This document shows positions 15,826-24,225 of a stretch of DNA of 29,907 nucleotides, piece by piece (position 1 is the first letter of the stretch; each line of letters begins with the position of its first letter). The position numbers and the translations under genes are program-made. The notes beneath the pieces are model-generated. The model was not told the DNA's origin and did no database searches. It saw nothing but the letters and a program-made list of their open reading frames with translations. Source of the stretch: CAYJPA01 sp964371945. Lineage in GTDB: Bacteria; Chloroflexota; Chloroflexia; Thermomicrobiales; UBA6265. Location of the stretch: positions 1 through 29,907 of the forward strand of contig CAYJPA010000077.1 in assembly GCA_964371945.1 (NCBI GenBank), in the 5' to 3' direction.

Positions 15826-16746
15826 CTAGAGGACGAACAAGATCACGACGGCGATGATCGCAATGAGCGCCGCCACCGCGGCGATCGTCAACGCCGGGCT
15901 GATCCCAGACCGGTCGCCAGAGTCGACCACGGCCACCATCGGCTCCCGCGCCGGTAGGACGGACACGATGATCGCCGAAACGTTGTCGCTGGTTCCCCGC
16001 TCCTTCGCGAGCTCTACCAACCGTCGGGTCGCCGGCTCGGCATCGAGTGTGAGCAGGACATTCAGCATGTCAGTGCTCGGAACGACATCGTAAAAACCGT
16101 CAGTGCAGAGCAGCAGCCGGTCCTCCGGCAGCAGGGTCAATTCGAAGATGTTCGGCATTTTCGAATCGAGCTTCGCCCGGTGACCCAGCGCATGGGTCAG
16201 AATGTTTCGGTGTGGACTTTCACGGGCTTCGTCTTCTGTAATCGAGCCGCTGGCCACCTGATCGGCCACCAGCGAATGATCTTTCGTGATCTGAGTCAAC
16301 CGATTGGCGCGCGCCAGATAGGCCCGGCTGTCGCCGATGTTGGCGATCGTGACGTACTTGCCGCGAACCGCCGCCACGACAAGCGTCGTGCCCATCATTT
16401 GCGGCGGCACACCGCCCTGACCATTCTCGTAGATGCGATCGTTGGCTCTTCGGAATGCCTGCTTCAACAGGAGCGCGGTGTCGGCGCCGGGATCCGCGCC
16501 AAACATCTCCTTGACGATCTCAATCGCCATCAGCGCGGCGACCTCGCCGCGCTGATACCCGCCCATGCCATCGGCTAGAACGGCCAGGTAACCGCCCTCG
16601 AGCGCTCCTTCACCTGAGCCGACCGGGGGCAGAACCTCGACCGCGACCGCATCTTCGTTGCTGCTTCGCCCTCCGACATCGGTCGAAGACGCAACTACGA
16701 TTCGTAGCTGTTGTTCGGGGGGCGCATCTACAGTCGATGTTGTCAC
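15826..16746 (-). CDS. PP2C-type serine/threonine phosphatase with C-terminal membrane anchor
   Basis: The catalytic domain has the PP2C/PstP motifs in order: GGRSSNEDAV (about 25-34), ADGMGG (58-63), GTTLV, ANIGDSRAYLA, LLCTDGFYDVV and SDNVSAIIV, including the metal-binding aspartates. One strongly hydrophobic helix forms the last 24 residues, so the enzyme is probably held at the membrane, facing the cytosol. Partners of such enzymes are Hanks-type kinases and FHA proteins. Two FHA genes lie about 4 kb away, but no kinase is in the window. The start is GTG at 16746 with a weak ribosome-binding site, so the exact N-terminus is uncertain. Confidence 0.94.
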   Translation of the reverse strand: MTTSTVDAPPEQQLRIVVASSTDVGGRSSNEDAVAVEVLPPVGSGEGALEGGYLAVLADGMGGYQRGEVAALMAIEIVKEMFGADPGADTALLLKQAFRRANDRIYENGQGGVPPQMMGTTLVVAAVRGKYVTIANIGDSRAYLARANRLTQITKDHSLVADQVASGSITEDEARESPHRNILTHALGHRAKLDSKMPNIFELTLLPEDRLLLCTDGFYDVVPSTDMLNVLLTLDAEPATRRLVELAKERGTSDNVSAIIVSVLPAREPMVAVVDSGDRSGISPALTIAAVAALIAIIAVVILFVL

Positions 16747-16934
16747 GGGCGAGCCATAATTTCTCCAGATTTCGGCCTAATTCGGGCTGAAGAATACCAT
16801 GGGCGATTCTGACCCGCCAAAACCAGAGGCCCTCGTTTTGCAGGTAGCCTGCTGCCCCGGCGATGCTACACTCGCGACAGTTTCGAGCCAATTCCGGCAT
16901 TCAAGCAATCGCGAATTCCGGAAGGAGTACGTGC

Positions 16935-17669
16935 ATGAACACCCACCGTCACCACTTTGCCTCGAATGTAATGCGTTTGCTCCTGGTCGGTTTCGTCACG
17001 TTTGGCCTTGGAGTGTTCAGTGCTTCTGCCGGCGATGACGACGCGCTCACAAGCCAGGAAATCCTCACGGCCGCCAGCAAAAAGCTGGCAAACACTCCGA
17101 CCATTCGATTCGAACTTAAAGTCGACGGGGACACCTTCATCGACAGCAACGGAACGATGCGACTGCTGGAAGCAAAGGGTGCGCTCGTGCGGCCGGATCG
17201 CGTGCAGACGGAATTCAAACTCAAGGTGCTCGGCACCGTGACGATTAGCACCAGCTTGATCATCGTCGGCCAACAACGCTGGTCGACCGATCTCATCACC
17301 GGCTCCTGGGGTCCTGCTCCGGAAGAGTTTGGATATGATCCCGGCATTCTGTTCGACAATCAGAACGGCATCGGACCGGTGATGGACCGCGTCCAAAACG
17401 CCGCCCGGCTCGAAAACGAAGAGGTCGACGATCGTTCAAGCTTCCATCTCCAGGCGGAGGTCGATCCGGCGATCATCGAGGATCTCTCGTCAGGCAACTT
17501 GACAGGCAGCCCAATCACTGCCGATCTCTGGATCGACCGCGAGACCCTCGACGTGCTCAAGGTTCGTCTGGCCGAACCGGATACCGTGAAGGATCGGGAG
17601 CCCGCAACCTGGACGTTGACGTTTTCAGATCAAGGCAAAGAGCTGAAAATCAATCCCCCGGCCGAGTAA
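16935..17669 (+). CDS. LppX/LprAFG-family secreted lipid-carrier protein
   Basis: The 244-residue protein has a basic N-terminus, a hydrophobic stretch (about 12-30) and a type I signal-peptidase-like ASA-G cleavage site, but no lipobox cysteine. The mature part begins LTSQEILTAASKKL and continues with alternating strands (TIRFELKVDGD, GALVRPDRVQTEFKL, ADLWIDRETLDVLKVRL), the pattern of the LolA-like LppX_LprAFG fold. The founding members carry lipids in mycobacteria. ATG 16935 follows GGAAGGAG, and the upstream in-frame extension to 16863 lacks any signal. It is followed after 37 bp by an MFS exporter, the same arrangement as mycobacterial lprG and P55. Confidence 0.8.
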   Translation: MNTHRHHFASNVMRLLLVGFVTFGLGVFSASAGDDDALTSQEILTAASKKLANTPTIRFELKVDGDTFIDSNGTMRLLEAKGALVRPDRVQTEFKLKVLGTVTISTSLIIVGQQRWSTDLITGSWGPAPEEFGYDPGILFDNQNGIGPVMDRVQNAARLENEEVDDRSSFHLQAEVDPAIIEDLSSGNLTGSPITADLWIDRETLDVLKVRLAEPDTVKDREPATWTLTFSDQGKELKINPPAE

Positions 17670-17706
17670 CGTTGACCTGAGCAGAGCCGGCGAGGACCGC
17701 GCAAAG

Positions 17707-19251
17707 ATGGGCAGATCGTTACGCGGGCATGGGACGCTCGCGACCGCGCTGGCAGCGGTCTTTCTCGGCGCGGTCGATCTCACGGTCATATCGACTGTCC
17801 TCCCGAAGATCGTCGTCGATCTTGAGATCAATACCGCGGACATCGACCGTTACATCTGGATCGTCAATGCCTACCTCCTCGCCTACATCGTGGCGATTCC
17901 CGTGTTCGGCCGCGTTTCCGACCTGACCGGGCGTCGCTCCGCGTTTATTGGAGCCCTGGCGCTCTTCGTCGCCGGATCGCTCTGGAGCGGTTTCTCGAAC
18001 AGTCTCGGAGAATTGATCGCGGCACGGGCGCTGCAAGGCGCCGGCGGCGGCGCGCTGCTGCCGGTCACGATGGCGCTCGTCGGTGACTTGACCAGCCAGC
18101 GGCAACGAGTAACGACGCTCGGATTGGTCGGAGCGGTCGATACCCTTGGCTGGGTGCTCGGCCCACTCTGGGGCGCCGGCGTCGTTGGCGCGCTCGGCGA
18201 TTCGCCGAACGGCTGGCGATGGGTCTTCTGGATCAACGCCCCGCTGGGTTTGGTAGTCGCGATCGTGATCTTTCTGAAGTCAAAGCCTCAGACACGTCTC
18301 GCTCAGAATAATCGCGTCCAGCGACTGGACATTTTCGGTGCGCTCCTGCTTGGATCGTCGCTGTTGTTGCTAAATCTCGGACTCTCTTCAGGTGGAGAAG
18401 CGGGAGTCAGAACGGGTTCAGCCTTTCGGGCCCTCGGCGGAACCACGAATCCTCTGGCCGACTATCTGCCGTGGCTGCTCGGTGGGGGAGGCCTGTCGCT
18501 GATCGCGTTCATCGTTTGGCAACGACGGGCGCGATTTCCAATCCTGCGTCCACGCCTCTTCCAGAACCAGATCTTTGTCGCGAGTCAAACCGCTAACTTC
18601 CTTATCGGCGCGGCATTGATCACGGCCATGGTGGACGTTCCACTATCGGTCGCGTTGCTGGCCGAAGAGCACCGGATCAGTTCCGTCAGCGCGATGCTCT
18701 TCGCGCCTTTCACATTACTCATGGCAATCGCGGCATTTCTGGGAGGACAACTGGCGGCGACTCGCGGACTACGATGGACCGCCTTCGCGGGACTAGCTCT
18801 CGTGGTGCTTGGGTATGTGACGATCTGGCTCGGGTTACGACGTGAAGATTATGTCGCGATGATTCCCGGCCTGGCCCTGTCAGGAATGGGGTTCGGGCTT
18901 GTCATCGCTCCAATCGGCGCGGCTGCACTCGACGAGTCGACAGACGACGATCGCGGCGTCGCCGCCGCTTCCACGGTCTTATTTCGACTCCTGGGGATGA
19001 TGATCGGGCTTTCAGCGCTGACCGCGTTCGGAATCCACCGCCTGCAATCGCTGTCGAACGATGTCGAGCCGATCGTACGCACCGAGAGTGAAACCACTGC
19101 GGAGTTCTTCGTCCGCCAAAGCCAGTTCATTGCCGGCGTCGCGATTCCACTGAGTGTGAGGGTAGTCCGAGAAACGTTCCTGGTGGCGGCGATTCTGGCA
19201 ATCCTCGCGGCGTTGCCGGTCTTCTGGTTGCGGGAACGCCCGCGGGTCTAG
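17707..19251 (+). CDS. MFS transporter, DHA2 (14-helix) family, P55-like
   Basis: The 514 residues contain about 14 hydrophobic segments. TM1 carries the family Asp (LGAVDLTVIS), the loop 2-3 motif A reads GRVSDLTGRRSAF, RALQGAGGGALLP follows, and the motif C region reads GWVLGPLWG. An extended polar stretch (about 440-475) precedes the last helix. DHA2 members export drugs or lipids by proton antiport. Size, topology and the adjacent LppX/LprG-like gene match mycobacterial P55 (Rv1410c). Drug efflux is the alternative reading. Its TAG stop shares CTAG with the rpe stop on the other strand. Confidence 0.9.
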   Translation: MGRSLRGHGTLATALAAVFLGAVDLTVISTVLPKIVVDLEINTADIDRYIWIVNAYLLAYIVAIPVFGRVSDLTGRRSAFIGALALFVAGSLWSGFSNSLGELIAARALQGAGGGALLPVTMALVGDLTSQRQRVTTLGLVGAVDTLGWVLGPLWGAGVVGALGDSPNGWRWVFWINAPLGLVVAIVIFLKSKPQTRLAQNNRVQRLDIFGALLLGSSLLLLNLGLSSGGEAGVRTGSAFRALGGTTNPLADYLPWLLGGGGLSLIAFIVWQRRARFPILRPRLFQNQIFVASQTANFLIGAALITAMVDVPLSVALLAEEHRISSVSAMLFAPFTLLMAIAAFLGGQLAATRGLRWTAFAGLALVVLGYVTIWLGLRREDYVAMIPGLALSGMGFGLVIAPIGAAALDESTDDDRGVAAASTVLFRLLGMMIGLSALTAFGIHRLQSLSNDVEPIVRTESETTAEFFVRQSQFIAGVAIPLSVRVVRETFLVAAILAILAALPVFWLRERPRV

Positions 19252-19916
19252 CCAGCCGCCAGCCGCAGTCCGTTGACCGACTCATGAACATCTTGATTCG
19301 GCGCGAAGATTCCCGAACCGACCACGAACGTATCGGCGCCGGCATCGACGATCTGACTGATGTTCGACGCCTTGACGCCTCCATCAACCTCGAGCAGACA
19401 GGCCGGATTGCGGGTGTCGATCATCTCGCGCGTTCTGCGAATGCGATCCAAAGCCGATGGAATAAAGGTTTGACCCCCAAAGCCCGGGTTCACGGACATG
19501 ATCAAGATCTGGCCGACAGTTGGAACGACTTCTTCCAGCGTGAGGAGAGGAGTCGCTGGATTGAGCGTTATGCCGGGTGTAGCGCCCGCGGCACGTATTG
19601 CCTGGATCGTGCCGTTGAGATGTGTGCACGCTTCAACATGAATGGTAAGGATATCGGCGCCAGCCTCGACGAACCGTTCTACCCATCGCTCGGGCTCGAC
19701 AATCATCAAATGAACATCGATCGTCAACGTCGTGTGACTTCGGATCGCCTCGAGCATCGGAAGCCCGAACGAGATGTTCGGCACGAATCGCCCATCCATC
19801 ACGTCCAGATGAATGAAATCGACGCCGGCACTCTCGGCCGCGGTCAACTGTTCGCCGAGGAGCATCAGATCGGCCGTCATGATCGAAGGACCAATTCGTA
19901 CCGCTCGCCGTTCCAT
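19248..19916 (-). CDS. rpe: Ribulose-phosphate 3-epimerase
   Basis: This TIM-barrel enzyme of the pentose phosphate pathway interconverts ribulose-5-P and xylulose-5-P. The 222 residues show IGPSIMTAD, HLDVMDGRFVPNISFG, DVHLMIVEPERW, SVNPGFGGQTF and the second Asp motif LEVDGGVKASN, then GSGIF. These hold the metal ligands and the catalytic Asp pair. The usual SILSAD opening is SIMTAD here. GGGAGAGA precedes the ATG. It converges on and overlaps the MFS gene by 4 bp, and is divergent from the membrane-protein gene. Confidence 0.96.
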   Translation of the reverse strand: MERRAVRIGPSIMTADLMLLGEQLTAAESAGVDFIHLDVMDGRFVPNISFGLPMLEAIRSHTTLTIDVHLMIVEPERWVERFVEAGADILTIHVEACTHLNGTIQAIRAAGATPGITLNPATPLLTLEEVVPTVGQILIMSVNPGFGGQTFIPSALDRIRRTREMIDTRNPACLLEVDGGVKASNISQIVDAGADTFVVGSGIFAPNQDVHESVNGLRLAAG

Positions 19917-19995
19917 AATTCTCTCCCATCGCAGTCGCTTTCGACTTAGCCGACTATACTCCGATCAGCGACCGTAGCTTCAACTGGGAAGAGAC

Positions 19996-20886
19996 TTGAC
20001 TCCCGTACCGCCCTCAATTCCGATTCCACGTGCGATTCACTTCTGGATCGGACTCGCGCTAATTGCGGTCTCCTGGAGCGCGTCGTGGTCAGGATCGACT
20101 CCGCTTGCGCACCACGGTTTCTTTCCGCTCTGGCTCGGCTACATCTTGTTCGTGGATGGAATCGTCCATTTCAGAACCGGAACGTCGCTCTTCACTCGAG
20201 GCAATAACGAGCTCGGCCGGCTCTTCGTCGCCTCGATACCTCTTTGGTGGCTTTTCGAAGCGTTGAATGCCCGCCTGGATAACTGGAGCTACGTGCTGCC
20301 GGGCGAACGTTCCTGGCTCGGCTATCATGCGGAAGCTACGCTTGCCTTCTCGACCGTCGTGCCCGCGCTCTTCGAAACGTCTGAGCTCTATCGTTCATTT
20401 GGTCCATTCCAGCGCCGTGGGCGCTGGATGAAACTGAGACCGTCCGAGCGGGGCTGGGCACTCTTCAGCCTCGCGGGCTCAGTCCTGCTCGCGCTCGCTT
20501 TGCTCTTTCCAGATGCCTTCTTCCCGCTCGTCTGGATCGGGCTCTTTTTTCTCGTCGACCCGATCGTACATCGACTCAAAGGGCGAAGCATTGCCGCGCA
20601 GGTCGAGCAAGGCTACTGGGGAACAGTGCTCGCGCTCTTCGCGGCCGGGCTGACCTGTGGGTTCTTTTGGGAGATGTGGAACTCACGTGCCTCACCGAAA
20701 TGGCTCTACGACATCGCCTACGCCGAGCGGTTTCACCTGTTTGAAATGCCCCTGCTGGGCTACGGCGGCTACCTGCCCTTCGCGCTCGAAACCTATGCAC
20801 TGGTGATGCTCATGAACCGGTTCTTCGCGTTCTGGTCGCCCGAATACCTGCAATTCGACGCTTCGCCTGTCGAAACTCCCATCTGA
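19996..20886 (+). CDS. Unknown multi-pass membrane protein with internal duplication
   Basis: I do not recognise a named family. The 296 residues hold about eight hydrophobic helices in two halves. FFPL followed by a VD-IVH helix occurs at 42-58 and again at 175-192. WLFEALN (85-91) matches FFWEMWN (223-229), each followed by a W-Y segment, and ALFET (124-128) matches FALET (262-266). The C-terminal FEMPLLGYGGYLPFALE looks conserved. The conserved Glu, Asn and His in membrane segments suggest an enzyme or transporter rather than a scaffold. The TTG start follows GGGAAGAG. A TATACT at 19955-19960 may be its -10 hexamer. Confidence 0.8.
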   Translation: MTPVPPSIPIPRAIHFWIGLALIAVSWSASWSGSTPLAHHGFFPLWLGYILFVDGIVHFRTGTSLFTRGNNELGRLFVASIPLWWLFEALNARLDNWSYVLPGERSWLGYHAEATLAFSTVVPALFETSELYRSFGPFQRRGRWMKLRPSERGWALFSLAGSVLLALALLFPDAFFPLVWIGLFFLVDPIVHRLKGRSIAAQVEQGYWGTVLALFAAGLTCGFFWEMWNSRASPKWLYDIAYAERFHLFEMPLLGYGGYLPFALETYALVMLMNRFFAFWSPEYLQFDASPVETPI

Positions 20887-20903
20887 AGTACCAACGATGC
20901 GAA

Positions 20904-20933
20904 TTGTGCTTGGTTCGAGCCCGCTCCTATAAT
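20904..20933 (+). promoter_or_regulatory. Promoter upstream of the FHA genes
   Basis: A perfect TATAAT at 20928-20933 lies 18 bp downstream of TTGTGC (20904-20909). Transcription would start near 20940, about 48 nt before the FhaA-like start codon. No second comparable promoter was seen before the VanW or GT2 genes, so one transcript may cover the four-gene run. Confidence 0.55.
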
Positions 20934-20987
20934 GATTATCCAGTACGTCACTGGGACTTTGCATCCGATCAGCCCGGACACTGCAGC

Positions 20988-21743
20988 ATGGTGAACATCC
21001 TCGACCGGTTCGAGCAGTCCTTCGAGCGCCTTGTCGAAGGCTCAGTTGGTCGCCTCTTCCGCAGCCCAATTCAACCGGCCGAAATCGGACGCAAACTGGA
21101 ACGGGCGATGATTACGAATCAAGTCGTCTCGGTCGACTCTACGCTCGTGCCGAATGACTATCACGTCGCGATGCATCCACTCGATATGGTGCTCTTTGTC
21201 GATTTTGTGCCCGCGTTGTGCCGCCAAATGGAAAGCTGGCTGCACGATGCGGCCGAGGAGCGCGGATTCGCGGCAATCGACCGGATGCGCGTGCAGATCA
21301 TCGGCGACGAAACGGTTCCGCGACGTGCGATTCAGGTTACGGCCGCAATCGCGGATCGGCCGGACATCGGCCGCGCTGAGCAGGAAGCGATCCAGCGCAC
21401 CGAAATCTTCCGTGTGATTCGCGACACCAGCGGAATGACTCCGATTCGACTCAAGTTCACAAGTGGTGTTCAAATGGGCACAGAGTTCATCATTCGCAAG
21501 TCGGTAACGACGTTGGGGCGTGCGCTGGACAACGATATCGTGCTCGATTCGGGCGACATCTCGCGCCATCATGCCCGGCTGGAGTTCAGTGACGATCAAA
21601 TCCGGGTCGTCGATCTCAATTCGACGAACGGCACCCGTGTCAATGGCAAGAGCGTGCGCTCGCAATCAGTGCGGGCCGGCGATGAGGTTGCGTTCGGAAC
21701 GCTTACTGCCGAAGTTCTGCCGTTTCAGCAGGACGGGCGCTGA
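20988..21743 (+). CDS. FhaA-like protein: DUF3662 plus FHA domain
   Basis: The N-terminal part (about 1-125) begins ILDRFEQSFERLVEGSVGRLFRSPIQPAEIGRKLERAM, split here only by my reading of helices, and matches DUF3662 of actinobacterial FhaA. A C-terminal FHA domain follows (about 155-250) with GRALDNDIVL, ISRHHARLEF and DLNSTNGTRVNGK, holding the phosphothreonine-binding Arg, Ser and Asn. FhaA-type proteins read kinase phosphorylation and act in cell-wall growth. ATG 20988 gives 251 residues. The frame extends to 20904, but that part spans the promoter. The ribosome-binding site is weak, and a GTG one codon on is possible. Confidence 0.9.
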   Translation: MVNILDRFEQSFERLVEGSVGRLFRSPIQPAEIGRKLERAMITNQVVSVDSTLVPNDYHVAMHPLDMVLFVDFVPALCRQMESWLHDAAEERGFAAIDRMRVQIIGDETVPRRAIQVTAAIADRPDIGRAEQEAIQRTEIFRVIRDTSGMTPIRLKFTSGVQMGTEFIIRKSVTTLGRALDNDIVLDSGDISRHHARLEFSDDQIRVVDLNSTNGTRVNGKSVRSQSVRAGDEVAFGTLTAEVLPFQQDGR

Positions 21744-21763
21744 TCGGCGTCGCCGGCGCACCG

Positions 21764-22219
21764 GTGCTGGCGATGGAGATTCCGATTCCCTACGACTGGT
21801 TCTTCCTGGGATTAAGGCTTGCTTTCGCCGGGTTGCTGTATTTGTTCCTCTGGCAGGTCCTGCGGATTCTGATGCGCGACCTCCGGCAGTCCGCCCAACA
21901 ACCGGCCCGAAAGCGTTCGACCCGCGCAAAGTTGATCGTGATCGACCCAGCGGAGTCCGTGCTCGAGGCCGGGGTCAGCTTCTCGATCAACTCCAAAACG
22001 ACGATCGGGCGCCATCCAGACTGCTCGATCGCGATCGATGAGCCTTTTCTCTCGGCCATCCATGCTCGCTTCGAAACCCGCGACTTCGCCTGGTATGTCA
22101 CCGATCTCGACAGCACCAACGGTACGTTCGTCAACGGCCGCCAGATCAGAGGCACGGTGTACATTGAGACCGATGACGTCGTACAATTCGGTCGAATAAA
22201 GCTCCAGCTCGTCGCCTGA
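21764..22219 (+). CDS. FhaB-like protein: membrane anchor plus FHA domain
   Basis: A single helix (about 11-35, WFFLGLRLAFAGLLYLFLW) and a short basic linker precede an FHA domain (about 55-150) with IGRHPDCSIAI, LSAIHARFE and DLDSTNGTFVNGR. The size and plan match actinobacterial FhaB/FipA, which docks phosphorylated cell-division and wall proteins at the membrane. It follows the FhaA-like gene after 20 bp, as in Actinobacteria, but the usual pstP-rodA-pbpA-pknAB genes do not follow. The start is GTG 21764 or ATG 21773; neither has a clear ribosome-binding site. Confidence 0.9.
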   Translation: MLAMEIPIPYDWFFLGLRLAFAGLLYLFLWQVLRILMRDLRQSAQQPARKRSTRAKLIVIDPAESVLEAGVSFSINSKTTIGRHPDCSIAIDEPFLSAIHARFETRDFAWYVTDLDSTNGTFVNGRQIRGTVYIETDDVVQFGRIKLQLVA

Positions 22220-22299
22220 CGATGCCCGCGCGCGATCTCAACCTCCTGGAGGCGATCACGTGATTGTCAGGCTGATCAAAACCCCTTGGGAGCGCGACG

Positions 22300-24225
22300 T
22301 TGGCTCAAAAACCCGCGGTCTTTGGTTTGGATTCGACGTTGACGGGCGCCCGGGGAGGTGCTCGGACAAACTCGAACGTCCAACCGAAGATGGATTTTTC
22401 TCCCAAATTCGCGATGATCGCGTCGCGGTCATTGACCGCGCTGGCGGCCACTCTGCTCCTCGCCGTCGTTGGGCTTTATGCTCTTCGAACTATCTACGCC
22501 GATAAGGTCTATCCATCGGTCTTCGTTGCCGATGTCGATGTTGGTGGATTGACCTACCCCGAGGCTCAGAGTCTGCTCCAGACACGAGCAGAGTCAATCC
22601 TGACCACGTCAATCTCACTCACTGACGGAGCGCAGGAGTGGACGGCGACGTTCGGCGAGCTGGGCGTTTCGGTCGATGTGCCCCAGTCACTCGATGCGGC
22701 ATATGAAGTCGGACGTGAAAACGGCGCCCGCGATCGGGTGAGCTCAACGCTCGAATTGCTCAACGAGAATCGATCGCTGCCGCTCAGGTTCGTCGTTGAC
22801 GAGCAGCGATTCGGGGCCTGGATCGACCGGATCGATAGCGATCTCGGCCGGCCGGGACATGACGCCTATCTCTCGATCGAGGATGGCAAAGTCACCGTCG
22901 TGCCCGAGGTTGACGGTGTTGTCGTCGATCGCGCGCTGACCCATTCGATTCTTGTCTCGAGTCTGCATTCGCTCCAGCCATATGCTGGACAGTTGCCAAC
23001 GCGCGACCAAAAGGCCGCGATCCATGCCGCGGATCTTGAAGAAGCCCGCGTGCAGGTTTCTGATGCGCTTGCCGTTCCAATCGAGTTGTCATTCGGCAAG
23101 AGAAAGTGGACTGTTTCGGGCAAGGATATGGGTCAATTCATCGTCCAAATAGTCGAGCCAGATGCAGCGGGCGCGATCAAGGTGTCAGTCGCGATCGACG
23201 AGGAAACTCTGACTGAGTATTTCGCCGTCCTCTTGACCGACGAAGTCAACCGGGAACCGGTTAACGCCCGCGTTGGTTGGGATTTGAACAAACAAAAGCT
23301 GCTTTCCGTCGAGCGAAGTCGCAATGGCTACCAGCTGAAGCCGGACGAGTTGTCCCGGGCAGTTATTGCGAGTTTCTGGGGCGACGAGAAGTCAGTCAAG
23401 ATCCCTGCACTGACAATTCGACCGGAAATCGATAGCTACAATCTTGACGCCCTCGGCATCACCACCAGACTCGCCGTGGGCGACTCCAATTTCGACGGTT
23501 CTGATTATGGCCGCGCTACAAATGTCGCCGTCGGCGCTTCGCTCCTGAATGGGACGCTTGTGCCGCCCGGTGGCGAGTTCTCGTTCAACTACGCAATTGG
23601 CGAGATCACGACCGATCTTGGGTACGTCGAGGCCGGCGTTGTCGATGGCGAACGAATCGGCAAGGACATCGGCGGCGGAATCTGCCAGGTCTCGACGACC
23701 GTTTTCCGGGCCGCGTTTTACGCGGGTCTTCCGATCACCGAATGGAATCCACATCGTTACCGGCTCGGTTTCTACGAGCAGGACGGTTGGGAGCCCGGTT
23801 TGGATGCCTCGATTCTCCAACCTGAAGAAGATCCCTTTGGCGGCGGCGATTTCCGGTTCAGCAATCCTTCGGATTCGTGGCTGCTCGTCGAGTCGTACAC
23901 CGATGGACCGCGCGTGATTGTGATCATTTACGGCCCTGATTTGGGCTACACGGTTGATGTCGCCGGTCCATACTACGACCCAACCGAGTACCCTCCAACC
24001 GACGATATCGAGCTCACGGACGAGGAGCTGCCGCCTGGGACCATCCAGCAAACCGAATATGAGCTCTCCGGGATGGACGTATCGTATCAGCGCACGGTTT
24101 TTGACAAGAACGGCGATCTCCTCTGGGACCGCACATTCGGCACGCACTTCTATCCCCGTGGCAACGTTTACAAAGTGAGCCCCGACATGAAGGGCAAATC
24201 GCCCGCGAAGCAGGATGAGGACTAG
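22300..24225 (+). CDS. VanW-family protein with peptidoglycan-binding repeats
   Basis: After a cytosolic tail and one membrane helix (about 42-64) come two PG_binding_4-like segments (about 70-190 and 200-345), starting at VFVADVDVGGLTYPEAQSLL. A VanW domain follows (about 395-540) with the hallmark GGGICQVSTT (about 458-467) and a short acidic tail. The protein faces outward and probably binds or modifies peptidoglycan. Despite the name, VanW is not proof of vancomycin resistance. The TTG start at 22300 has GGGAG upstream; ATG 22390 is an alternative. The GT2 gene starts at the base after its stop. Confidence 0.92.
   Translation: MAQKPAVFGLDSTLTGARGGARTNSNVQPKMDFSPKFAMIASRSLTALAATLLLAVVGLYALRTIYADKVYPSVFVADVDVGGLTYPEAQSLLQTRAESILTTSISLTDGAQEWTATFGELGVSVDVPQSLDAAYEVGRENGARDRVSSTLELLNENRSLPLRFVVDEQRFGAWIDRIDSDLGRPGHDAYLSIEDGKVTVVPEVDGVVVDRALTHSILVSSLHSLQPYAGQLPTRDQKAAIHAADLEEARVQVSDALAVPIELSFGKRKWTVSGKDMGQFIVQIVEPDAAGAIKVSVAIDEETLTEYFAVLLTDEVNREPVNARVGWDLNKQKLLSVERSRNGYQLKPDELSRAVIASFWGDEKSVKIPALTIRPEIDSYNLDALGITTRLAVGDSNFDGSDYGRATNVAVGASLLNGTLVPPGGEFSFNYAIGEITTDLGYVEAGVVDGERIGKDIGGGICQVSTTVFRAAFYAGLPITEWNPHRYRLGFYEQDGWEPGLDASILQPEEDPFGGGDFRFSNPSDSWLLVESYTDGPRVIVIIYGPDLGYTVDVAGPYYDPTEYPPTDDIELTDEELPPGTIQQTEYELSGMDVSYQRTVFDKNGDLLWDRTFGTHFYPRGNVYKVSPDMKGKSPAKQDED

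Noticed and set aside
16935..17010. Lipoprotein signal on the LppX/LprG-like protein
   Set aside because: There is no Cys near the end of the hydrophobic stretch, so the usual lipobox is absent.
22300..24225. VanW gene as evidence of glycopeptide resistance
   Set aside because: VanW-domain proteins are widespread in susceptible monoderms, and no vanA/B-type ligase, vanH or vanX is nearby.
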